Origin: Corbicula japonica
Lineage: Eukaryota > Mollusca > Bivalvia > Venerida > Cyrenidae
Direction of reading: 5' to 3'
Length of the DNA stretch: 64,000 nt
NCBI GenBank assembly: GCA_038501625.1
Contig: JAZAYU010000015.1
Location: 8,702,991 to 8,766,990, forward strand
The translations under genes and the position numbers were made by a program. Below are positions 55,577-64,000 of this stretch, piece by piece (position 1 is the stretch's first letter; the number at the start of each line of letters is the position of its first letter). A model generated the notes under the pieces. That model ran no database searches, was not told the DNA's origin, and was given only the letters and a program-made list of their open reading frames with translations.

Positions 55577-55771
55577 CCACAATCGGTCCACTTCTATCAT
55601 TTGTTACAGTTTTCTTAAGTTTAGCTCCCTTGTGAATGTCACTGAGAAGTGCCCCTCTGCTAGGTGCTTTACCCCCTTTAGAGCTTGGAGGAGGGGCAGG
55701 AGGCCCTGGGGGTGGGGGTGGCCCCGGTGGCGGGGGTGGTGGAGGTGGCATCTACACTCTTCTATGTAACA
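55577..55771 (-). CDS. WIPF: WIPF first coding exon, WH2 actin-binding motif
   Basis: The exon begins after acceptor ctatatttcacag with 20 bases of 5' UTR. The ATG is at 55749-55751, with an in-frame TAG directly before it, which fixes the start. It encodes a poly-Pro leader (MPPPPPPPPGPPPPPGPP), then RGALLSDIHKGAKLKKTVTN and DRSGPIVG. This is the WIP-type WH2 motif (LLSDIxKGxxLKKTVTNDRSxPI) that binds monomeric actin. The donor is g|gtgagt. With the other exons it gives a 491-residue protein, or 520 with the 87-bp cassette, close to human WIPF1 (503). Vertebrates have three paralogues (WIPF1-3), so this is named only to family. The promoter and untranslated first exon were not located; they should lie between 55.8 and 60 kb. 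Confidence 0.95.
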
Positions 55772-56066
55772 CTGTGAAATATAGAAACAAGAACACATCT
55801 CTTTATATATAAAACTATAACTTATAGTATAAGAACATCAAGTACATGCAGCGTGTCTAATAAATAGCTAAACCATTTTGCCATGTTACAATCAAACAAA
55901 ATTTAAAAAAAAACTCCATTCTGGTTATACTTTGGTAGGTATGTGTATTTCACCTATTTGTTACTCCCAAACAACCATTCACTTTTATAAATGGGAGCAG
56001 CTACCAGGAGTAATTGAAAGTAAATGCTAACTGCATGTCAAACCAGTATTTGCACCTTTTCTGCGA

Positions 56067-57130
56067 AGAGTGGAAAAAAGCAGAAGACTCTCACCCTGGT
56101 AGGACTTGGACCTGCAACCTTAGGATCAGAAGTCCAGGGTTCTCAATAAGTTTCAGTCCAGCAGGCCCAATTCAGAATCAAGCAGGCCTGCTAGGGGGGT
56201 CTGGAAAATTTTGAAACTGATCGCTTCATTTCCTGCATTTTAGGCTAAATCTATACTATTAAAAAGCACTATTTGGAAGCCATTTTGTGGCATATTTTAA
56301 TGCAAAAATATGTTTTAAGTATCTTTATTACATGGCAGTATGATACTACCATGCAATATGGATACTATTAACACATTTTTTGCGCTAAACATTTATAAAA
56401 TGGATACTCATTATCATTAAAATGACTAAGCCTTTATCAATAATTCTAAAGAAAATTTAACTTTGCAATTGCCAGATCTCGATTTGTTGGTGTTTTTTTT
56501 TTATTTCTTGCAGTACTCTTTTATTTCATTCAGAAATTACCATACTAAAATAGTCCTTCATTTTTTTCATCAAATTATTCATACAAAACAAGGAACTTCG
56601 ATAATAACTACAAAAAGCAGAGCCATAAATGAGACCTGAAACGAAAGCAGTTCGTTCAAAATTTAAGAATTGCACAGCAACTGATTATTCACAGGAATAT
56701 GTTTAAGCCTCAAAACTCTGAGCATGCAAACAAGAACATGCAAAAGGGGGCCGAACACTCAAAGCATCAACGCTGAAACTCATTACTGGCCATGAAATAT
56801 TTAAATAAATTCGACATATTGGACTGTGTTCGCTTTTACGCTACACAGAGCGATTAAACTATCACAAATTAGTGGAAAATTTTTACCAGTCTACATTGCG
56901 ATAACACTGTTTTCCAAAGCATTCTGAAACAGCATTAAATAGCTCAAAGGGGAGAAAGTGCCGAAAAGGATCAACATTAGTGAAAACACACGCATGGAAA
57001 ATGATGATTTTTTAACTGTCGGGAATTTCAACCGGTCGAAACTTGATTTTAAACGGTCAATTTGGCCGACAGCCGGCTCTTATTGAGAACCCTGGAAGTC
57101 TAAGCCCTATCCCCTTGACTACTTCTCTTA
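56067..57130 (-). mobile_element. tRNA-derived SINE split by a hAT-like insertion
   Basis: On the minus strand the tRNA-like 5' half is at 57101-57130 (agtcaaggggatagggctta). After the insertion the rest follows at 56134 and below (tgatcctaaggttgcaggtc, B-box-like ggtccaagtcc). Joining the halves across one copy of gaagtc restores a continuous tRNA-like sequence. Confidence 0.7.
56135..57094. mobile_element. hAT-like non-autonomous element (960 bp) with 6-bp target duplication
   Basis: A perfect 16-base inverted repeat (CAGGGTTCTCAATAAG / CTTATTGAGAACCCTG) is flanked by GAAGTC on both sides (56129-56134, 57095-57100). CAGGG ends and short duplications fit hAT-type elements, but 6 bp is unusual. 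There is no transposase frame. Confidence 0.75.
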
Positions 57131-59540
57131 ACTTTTTTAAGTAGTCACGCACTTCCTTGAAAGTGACAGTGCACTGTTTTTCGAGCCCTGAATAGCTTGA
57201 GCATTGACGAACTGATGCATAAACAATTAATTGGTGCTATAATGATAAATGCTGTAAGAATAGGTATATCCTCTACCAATAAAAATATAATAATGGCTGA
57301 GATGTGGGCATCTAGATGTGGGTGGGCAACCTTCCAACGGCAACAGTTTACTGCTCAATATTTGCATAATTGCTGAGTGTTATCAATATGGCGATGTCTA
57401 AAATACAAGGCCCTAACATGTGCTCTAGAGTTATTCAGGAATCGCGCGATGTCAAAAGACATTTCATGTACTTCAAAATATTGACATCGCGAAAACTAGT
57501 GACAATGAAACGGGGTCAGCTCAGTTTTTCATCAAATTTTAACAAGAGATCAAGAATCAAAGGAGTCATTATTCCGCAAATTTCAGGTAGCTAGAACGCA
57601 CTGTTTGACAATGTGTTGTCTTGCAGGTATAAGAAGCCATTAAATAAGGAAATAAATAAACCGGAAAAGGAAAATTTCGGGAAGCTAGCACACTCCAAAC
57701 AATATTACCTTTTATTTTCTTGCTTTTCCGGTTTTCTCATGTCTGGTGTAATCTGTATCTTTAGTTTTAACTATTCCACCTTTAAATAAACTCTTAACTA
57801 GACGCGAAGTCTACTTAAACACCTATTTTCTTCAATCAGGAACTGTTTTGTTTCTCTGTCAACCATTAAACGAGACATTGATTCATTTGGGGTGTAAGCA
57901 TTGATGGGTTAGTGATATCCCAAATCCACCGTTACGACAACCAAACCTATTTGCGGACCCTACGACGTACACTTCGTGTAGAATATGCGTAAGCAATTTT
58001 AAACGGTAACCCTAACATATGTAAGTAGAAATCGAAGCAAACGTGTTGAGCTGCAAATTTCGCCAACATTAGGTAATTAGTTTTGGTATCAAGACTTTTC
58101 GACCCCAAGACATTTCATCCCCAATTTATATTGTTGGACTTTTCTACAGCCCAAGATTTCAAGTCAATCCCATATTGGAAAAAAAACTGAGACTTTTTGA
58201 CCCCAGTTTTTACTGTGTGAAACAGATCCCAGCTTGTATTACCACAGAGCTGTTCAAGACATTTACTTTTAACCTTACATATATATTCACATTCTAAATA
58301 CTTGTATAGTACTTTTTAACTTTTAGATCTTATTTCTTCTTACAAGCATTTCAAATGTCTAGGTCCCGCCAGGAAAGCTATAGGAAAGCTCGTAACTTGT
58401 AAATTTATGTTGGTTCTTAAAATATCATCACTAAATGGTCATGTTCCAGACTTCAGTGATGTCTGAACGCGTTCCATTTACACGAAACTCAAAATCAACA
58501 CAGCAACATCTAGCATTACCAGAAAGTGTGTGTAGACATTCTTAGGAATTTGCAATTTTATCAAAAAGGTCCCGTGATCATAATAATAATCCGTTATGAT
58601 GCTAATGAAACATTTCATAGCGACACCAAACATTTAAAATATTCTGATTGTTAACTTTTTTTAGCAAAATTTCCAGTTAAGATATACATGTATCTTCAGA
58701 AAAAAATAACATTGTGGGATTTACATTAAGGCATCAATTTTTGTTGCCGTAGCAATCGCATTTTTTTCTCCAAAAACACTTAAAATACTCATTTCTCTGT
58801 AACTAAACACCAGGGTTTTTTAAACATTTTATTTTATTTTTTGTAGATAGTTTAGGACCCCGGTAGTATTAGACGCCGGATGGAGTGGGTAAATCTACAG
58901 TGCCCTCCACCACAATCGGTAGGGGACACATAAAGAGATTAGACCGATATAATGCCATAACTGTCCAGAACATTTCCATCTCTCATTTTAGAAAAGATCA
59001 GTATATTTTATGCAATTGAACTAAATTTTCTTTACGTTCCCCGTTTCCCGAAGAAATGCTCAACATTTTAATAAACAAGAGTTAAAGGTTACCACCCTAC
59101 CTTTCCTGATCAAAATAAACGTTGACAGTACCGTCTAGGGAATTTTTTAGAACAATTTTCTCGCTTCACCAGCGATAACGGTTGTGCACCATTCCCCTCC
59201 GTGAGAATTGATTTGAAATCGTTTTGCAACATCTGCTTTTACGATACATTTTAAAGAGTTGTCTTTGCGCACTGTACGTGATTTTTTTTTATTTCTTAAC
59301 ATTCCCTATAATCGCAAGTACAGCGAGTTCACAATACAATTCAAACAACAAACTAGTTGATTTCAATGGCTGTGTCTGACGGCTGCACAAGTTCTAAGAG
59401 AACGGCAATTTTAAAATTAACAAAAAATGGTTGGACCCCACCAAATGTGCACAACTGTGTCCCCTTAAAGCACTTAGTACACAGTGTAGTAATAAATAAG
59501 CTTTAGTAATATGAAAGCATACGGTACCGGCGTTTCATAC
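57131..59540. other. Region between WIPF and the TRIM-like gene; likely holds the WIPF promoter
   Basis: No repeat of the listed families occurs here. A 74-codon plus-strand frame at 57370-57594 has no recognisable domain. Untranslated WIPF sequence should lie here or just left, but no TATA box or first exon can be assigned with confidence. Confidence 0.35.
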
Positions 59541-59550
59541 TTCATTTGCC

Positions 59551-59733
59551 AAGTGCCACGGCATTAACGCCAGAAGAAAACTCTCTATGTGCCACGACAT
59601 TGACGCCAGAAGAAAACTCTCTATGTGCCACGGCATTGACGCCAGAAGAAAACTCTCTATGTGCCACGGCATTGACGCCAGAAGAAAACTCTCTATGTGC
59701 CACGGCATTGACGCCAGAAGAAAACTCTCTATC
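59551..59733. repeat. 36-bp minisatellite, five units
   Basis: The unit is tgtgccacggcattgacg plus ccagaagaaaactctcta. As the unit is a multiple of three, long frames exist on both strands, but no start, domain or splice context supports a gene. Confidence 0.92.
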
Positions 59734-60231
59734 ATTATCAGAATGTGGCCATTAAGTATTAGATTAGTTTCTGGAATTGACCATTGTATGTTTATAACGT
59801 ACTTTACATAACTAAGATAAAAACCACCACCACCACCAACAACAACACAAAACAACACAATGCAAATGGTGTCGATTTATTTTCTTGTAATATTAATAAA
59901 TGCAAAATACAATGAAATATTAATAGATCTACTGATTTTTGAATATTCTTTCTTGATGTGTTTAAAGGATATATGTTCATTACTTATATTGATTGTGAAA
60001 AGAACATTTTATTTATTATCTGTAGTTTAAAGGAGTAAAGCAATTTGAAATTCTAACCTGTTCTTTAGTCAAGGATCAGAACGGCGAATGATTCCATTGT
60101 TTTCATTTCTATTGTTATGACTAAATTCATATTAAAATGTGTTAAATGTAACAGTCAACATGAAAAAATAAATCGGATTTTAGGGGGTTGAACATCAAAT
60201 ACGGTAAACTTTTAAAATAGAAACTTGTGTT

Positions 60232-60500
60232 ATCTTGTTGGCATCGATGTTATTTGCTGTTGGAAGTGTTTCCTCGACCGAGTCCGGATTTGTCTCCTCC
60301 AACGGCTACCGGTCGAGGAGACTAAACGTGTACTATTTTCTCCTGAACCGGTTCCGATATCGATGTTATTTGCTGTTGAAAGTGTCTCCTCGACCGAGAC
60401 CCGGATAAGGAGACAAAGTCTCCTTCAACGGATGCCGGTCGAGGAGACTATACGGGCACTATTTTCTCATCGATCGGTTCCGGTTGAGAAGACTAAACGG
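60232..60500 (+). repeat. Two diverged copies of a ~118-bp unit upstream of the TRIM-like gene
   Basis: The block beginning gatgttatttgctgttg recurs about 118 bp later with the same order of motifs (cctcgaccgag, ccggtcgaggagacta, ttttctc, ggttccg). The motifs CTCCTCGACCG and CGGTCGAGGAG are inverse to each other, so each unit can fold. It lies about 110-380 bp before the coding start, in the likely 5' intron or promoter. The open frame across it has no recognisable product. Confidence 0.6.
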
Positions 60501-60612
60501 GTGCATTTATTCCTTTGCTGATATGACCAGCGAATTATACAGCATGATAAGATACAATTCTGTTTTACTCTTTCAGATCAAGCCAGCGCTGTAGATTAGA
60601 GAAATCGCAAAC

Positions 60613-62343
60613 ATGTCTTTGAAGACTGACCGGAAGCAAGCAGTTCAGAAGCAGTGCAAGCGTCACAGTGGCGAACCGGTGAACGTGTATTCAACAAAGT
60701 ATGAGAAATGTATGTGCCTCAAGTGTGCCATGGAGAAACACGACCTACTTACGGATTTCATGCCAATATCCGAAGGTGTAGAAATGATGAAATCAGTCGG
60801 TAAAGTGCTTGCTGATGAAATAACGCAATTAAGCGAAACTGCCAAGATTATGAAGCGCGACAGAACTAAGCATATGGAAAAAATTAACGCATCTGACAGA
60901 AGTATAAAAGCTCAGATAAGAAAACTGCGCGATAAAGTTAACCGGCATTTAGATATCATTGAACAGAAGTTGGGGAACAAACTGAAAGCTTTAGTAGAAA
61001 AGAGCGAGAAAGCGTTTTTAAAGGATCAGCACCAGATACAGATGATAGAGTCAGATCTGAAGAAGATGAAAGCCCAGGTGGAAATTTGTCTCAAGTCTGA
61101 GGTCGACATGGCACTGATCACTGGGATTGGCGACGAAAAACGGGCATTCCAAGACAAGAAACATGAAATACGAGCTCAGCAAGAAAACATGCCAACGCAG
61201 ACTCTACATTTCAGACCATCAGAAGCTATTCTGGATTTTATTGAAAATGTAAAGGAATTTGGAGAAGTTACTCTTCAACTTCCCTTTGAAGAAACTGACG
61301 ATTTTGACGACTCTTTTCAAACTGTTGTCACCCATAATCATGCCCACACAAGATCGTTTCCAGGATCAGACACCCCACTGTCATTTACACATCACAGTTC
61401 TCCAAGAGAGAGCGTAGCGCGGTATCCGCTAAACCGCGTCAAGAATAAATACGGGTTACATACATCTAATCCTTACCATTCGTCCAACGCGAAGTTTAAT
61501 CAATATCAGAACGGCGCAGTAACGCATAGAAGCGAGCATGGAAATGAATTGGCAAACCGCTATGATGATTCTGAAGGTGTCAGAGATGACCCTGTAATAC
61601 TGAGTTCCGATCACGAAGGTCCATGTGACCTGAGCGGTGTGGCGGCACTGTCCAGTGGACGGGTAGTGATCTGTGACGGTAAACACAAGTGTATTCAGTT
61701 AATCAACAGGCAAAGTGAAGTCTTGGACGAACTTGTATTCCACCATAAGCCATGCGATATTGCAACTGTGTCAGAAAACAGCGTCGTTGTGAGCTTCATA
61801 GAAAAGGATTTTATCAGCGTGTACACCGTTTCCACACGGGCGCTAAGTCACAAGCGTGACGTCTCGGTGAGCGGTCGCGGCGGCAGCTACAGCGTTGCTT
61901 TCAGTAGGAACAAGTTTGCCGTTTGTCGCCGCGGCGAGATCCGTGTAATATCCAGCGACGACGGGTCTCTTATTCGCCAGATTCAGATAGAAGCCCACTT
62001 TCCGCAGATAGCCATGTCTGACGGTGGGACTAAAATCTACCTTTCGGACTACGTGACCGGTCGGGTTCGGTGTATGAACGAACTTGGTAAGACTCGATGG
62101 GAGTACAGCCAGGATGAACTGGAGCCGTGCAGCCTCGCTGTTGACCTCAACCAGCTATTTGTAGCAGACGTTAAAGGCAGGATTCTCATTATGTCTACAT
62201 ATGGCATTCTTGTACGGGAGCTTCAGTGTTACGGACGCTTACATGCTCTTTGTGTCGACCCTAACACCGGCACACTGCTGGTTACCCAGGAAAATAACAA
62301 GGACAAGACGAAATCCAGGTCCATTAAAACTGTCTCGTTCTAA
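60613..62343 (+). CDS. TRIM-like protein: one B-box, coiled coil, C-terminal beta-propeller; no RING
   Basis: This is an uninterrupted 576-codon frame. The start is supported by an in-frame TAG at 60592-60594 and by a likely 3' splice site (tactctttcag, ending at 60576) that places it at the beginning of an exon after a 5' UTR intron. Residues 15-46 follow B-box spacing (C15, H18, C35, C38, H43), but the positions expected to hold the second zinc site are S27, Y30 and L46. Residues from about 60 to 190 are charged and helical, with heptad-like spacing (coiled coil). Residues 200-335 are a Ser/His/Asn-rich linker. From about 337 (DLSGVAALSSGRVVICDG) to the end, repeated blocks such as GRVVICD, TKIYLSDYVTGRV and LFVADVKGRI resemble NHL-type propeller blades. 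Bivalves have many such RING-less TRIM-like genes, often linked to immune or stress responses; a specific role cannot be given. With no RING, ubiquitin ligase activity is not predicted. Confidence 0.88.
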   Translation: MSLKTDRKQAVQKQCKRHSGEPVNVYSTKYEKCMCLKCAMEKHDLLTDFMPISEGVEMMKSVGKVLADEITQLSETAKIMKRDRTKHMEKINASDRSIKAQIRKLRDKVNRHLDIIEQKLGNKLKALVEKSEKAFLKDQHQIQMIESDLKKMKAQVEICLKSEVDMALITGIGDEKRAFQDKKHEIRAQQENMPTQTLHFRPSEAILDFIENVKEFGEVTLQLPFEETDDFDDSFQTVVTHNHAHTRSFPGSDTPLSFTHHSSPRESVARYPLNRVKNKYGLHTSNPYHSSNAKFNQYQNGAVTHRSEHGNELANRYDDSEGVRDDPVILSSDHEGPCDLSGVAALSSGRVVICDGKHKCIQLINRQSEVLDELVFHHKPCDIATVSENSVVVSFIEKDFISVYTVSTRALSHKRDVSVSGRGGSYSVAFSRNKFAVCRRGEIRVISSDDGSLIRQIQIEAHFPQIAMSDGGTKIYLSDYVTGRVRCMNELGKTRWEYSQDELEPCSLAVDLNQLFVADVKGRILIMSTYGILVRELQCYGRLHALCVDPNTGTLLVTQENNKDKTKSRSIKTVSF

Positions 62344-62447
62344 ACATTGAATAGATTTTCTTGTATAACTTTTCGCTTTCTTCTATCTATATGCAGATGA
62401 AGCCCGTCTTTAGCATTTTGCCATATTCGTAATGATGCTAAAATCGT

Positions 62448-62453
62448 AATAAA
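62448..62453 (+). promoter_or_regulatory. Candidate polyadenylation signal of the TRIM-like gene
   Basis: AATAAA lies 105 bp after the stop codon at 62343, in ordinary AT-rich sequence and before the FB-B repeat at 62667. It is the first canonical hexamer downstream. Confidence 0.5.
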
Positions 62454-62662
62454 TCTATTTAAAAATCAGTCTCATTATAAAAATGATGAAGCCCTTAAAA
62501 TGAAATACTTTTCCATTATCTGTGAAAGTTTCTACGGTTTCTTGAAAGTCAGAAAATTATTGAAAATACTAGTATTATCCAGATGCAAAGCATGCAAAGG
62601 GAAACTCAAACTTATCAGGATTTCAACGAATTACATAAGATATAAAGAAACTAATTGAACAG

Positions 62663-62814
62663 TGTCCAAGATCATAAAACTAAATCTTGAGACTCTGGTC
62701 TCAAATCTCAAGCATCTGATGGGCTGAAATGACGACTGGTCGACATTTCAGCCAATCACATGCTTGAGATTTGAGACTGGTCTCCAATATTGATTTTATG
62801 ATCTTGAACCTGAT
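62663..62814. repeat. FB-B copy downstream of the TRIM-like gene
   Basis: gtgtccaagatcataaaact to gattttatgatcttgaacct, with centre gacgactggtcgacatttcag. Confidence 0.85.
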
Positions 62815-63407
62815 TTTACTAAAAGTGGGTGGTATTGGGGAAGGGGCTGTAGGGGGCGACGGCGATGTGTAAGTCGCCACATTAGGTAAGTCGGGATAGT
62901 ATTCGCTCCTTTATTATAAGTCACAGGAATTGAGCCCCCACCTTAAACTGTGCAATGTTCTAGTGCGAACTCATCATTAAAAATCTTGGTTTGTAATGGA
63001 CAATTATTGTTTAATTATTCTTATGTCACTTCTTTCAAATTATTTCATGATCGGTATGATTTTGCGATGCCTTGTATCGGACTACAAATATGATTTTTGG
63101 AGGTATGCTACACTGTGCGAAAGAATGATGGAAGATCATGTAAATGATAAATTGTTTACTTTTGAAACACGTCCTTCGGTATTCAGTTATTACGGTTACT
63201 TTGTGTACTATGTTGACCATACAATTAAAATTTGAGTGAAACAATACAATATCTCTTTAATAAGACAATGGACTAATTCAACACTTCACTAATTTTCAGT
63301 CGGTTAGACATTGTTTATTTGGCATTTAAAGGTATATATCAAAAACGACTTATTAGATCTCGTTTGCAGATTTTTTAAACGGTGATATTTTCTTACGTAC
63401 ACACAAA
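62815..63407. other. Spacer between the two TRIM-like genes
   Basis: AT-rich apart from a G-rich stretch at 62824-62880. It should include the promoter and 5' UTR of the second TRIM-like gene, without clear motifs. The 79-codon frame at 62996-63235 has no recognisable domain. Confidence 0.4.
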
Positions 63408-63706
63408 ATGGCGAACTCGGTAATTGTCTGTACACCTTGCTTAAGAAGCGACAACAAAGTTGATGCGATAAAATATTGCGTGGAATGCAATGAAAACTTC
63501 TGCCGACCGTGCTTGAGGAGGCACATAAAGGACGTGTTGAACAATTCACAGAAGCATCGATATTTAGACCGGGACGAAATGCCAGACTGGCTGAAAGGGG
63601 TACCGGGTATAACGCACTGTACCCGGCATCCGGGAAACCAACTTCACACGTGGTGTCGGGACCACGATGTCGTCTGCTGTGGAGCGTGTGCGGTTATTGA
63701 ACACAG
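63408..63706 (+). CDS. First coding exon of a second TRIM-like gene (B-box1 and B-box2), partial at right edge
   Basis: The ATG at 63408 opens 99 codons plus two bases and ends at a donor (cag|gtagta, intron from 63707). Residues 8-39 form a B-box1-like pattern (C8, C11, C24, C27, C32, C35, H39). Residues 71-99 form a canonical B-box2 (C71, H74, C83, H86, C91, C94, H99), whose final ligand would lie just inside the next exon. There is no RING before it, so this is another RING-less TRIM-like protein on the same strand as the gene at 60613. Coiled coil and any propeller would be encoded beyond the window. The start is chosen because it is the only ATG upstream of the first Cys pair in this frame; the 5' UTR is not defined. 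Confidence 0.82.
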
Positions 63707-64000
63707 GTAGTATATTCATATCAAGAAACATGATTATGTACGAATTTAGTAATTCTTGATTTAAAAGCGTTTACTCAAATTTCGTAAAAATAAATCAGTT
63801 CCAAGGAATGCGGTTTCCTCGAAGCTTTGTGCTATTCGGTATACGTTTTGAGTTAAAGCTCTGATGTCCAGCTTGTTGTTAAATACAGTAATTATTTATG
63901 AAAAAGGTGAAATATGCATAACAGGAATTGCCAAACCCAGAAAACGCAGCCTCCACACGCAGTCAAAAAAGTAGAGAAAAAGCACATATCTATTTAACTT

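Noticed and set aside
57370..57594. 74-codon plus-strand frame between WIPF and the TRIM-like gene
   Set aside because: No domain or homologue is recognised and the reading is short; it could be untranslated or promoter sequence of WIPF on the other strand.
62996..63235. 79-codon hydrophobic frame
   Set aside because: It is AT-rich, has no signal peptide or domain that I can support, and a frame of similar size lies on the opposite strand.

Overview
The window looks like nuclear DNA of a bivalve mollusc. It is AT-rich and intron-rich, and it carries bivalve-style repeats: pearl-like elements with core tandem repeats and ACGG-type microsatellites, and a tRNA-derived SINE with a conserved central domain. 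It also holds a B-box/beta-propeller TRIM-like gene of the kind that is expanded in bivalves. The species cannot be named from sequence alone. About 95% of the window is intron or intergenic DNA.

Four genes can be supported. (1) At 782-13214 on the plus strand are the last five coding exons of a GPR155 (LYCHOS, lysosomal cholesterol signalling protein) orthologue, ending in its DEP domain; the 5' part lies left of the window. (2) At about 30.8-55.8 kb on the minus strand is a complete WAS/WASL-interacting protein (WIPF/verprolin) gene. Its exons encode the WH2 actin-binding segment, a Gly-rich and GLGGLF-type segment, a long proline-rich exon, the WASP-binding segment and the C-terminal proline tail. 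Every intron is in phase 1, and one further 87-bp exon is likely. (3) At 60613-62343 on the plus strand is an uninterrupted 576-codon TRIM-like gene without RING (one half-degenerate B-box, coiled coil, beta-propeller). (4) At 63408-63706 on the plus strand is the first coding exon of a second TRIM-like gene (B-box1 plus B-box2) that runs off the right edge. GPR155 and WIPF converge across about 17 kb of repeat-filled intergenic DNA; WIPF and the first TRIM gene diverge.

The rest is dominated by mobile DNA. The commonest family, here called MITE-A, has about 40 full or partial copies. It is about 242-246 bp long, is bounded by TTAACCCTTTCC and its inverse, and is a palindrome whose two arms are each palindromic. 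A second foldback family, FB-B (about 145-185 bp, ends like GCCCAAGATCATAAAAC), has at least 14 copies. Pearl-like elements with 130-170-bp core tandem repeats fill introns. The largest (about 36.6-44.6 kb, in a WIPF intron) contains at least three further elements nested inside it. Other insertions catch MITE-A or a SINE as their target, which gives clear empty-site evidence: a Tigger/pogo-like element, a TATA-flanked TIR element, a hAT-like element with a 6-bp duplication, and a SINE.

The most notable points are: a 52-bp minisatellite at 11896-12471 that iterates the GPR155 5' splice site itself; a 2.27-kb segment present twice almost without change (4804-7075 and 9452-11723) whose second copy ends 31 bp before a GPR155 exon; repeat arrays that start within about 35 bp of splice acceptors; and a TRIM-like B-box in which exactly one of the two zinc sites has been lost.
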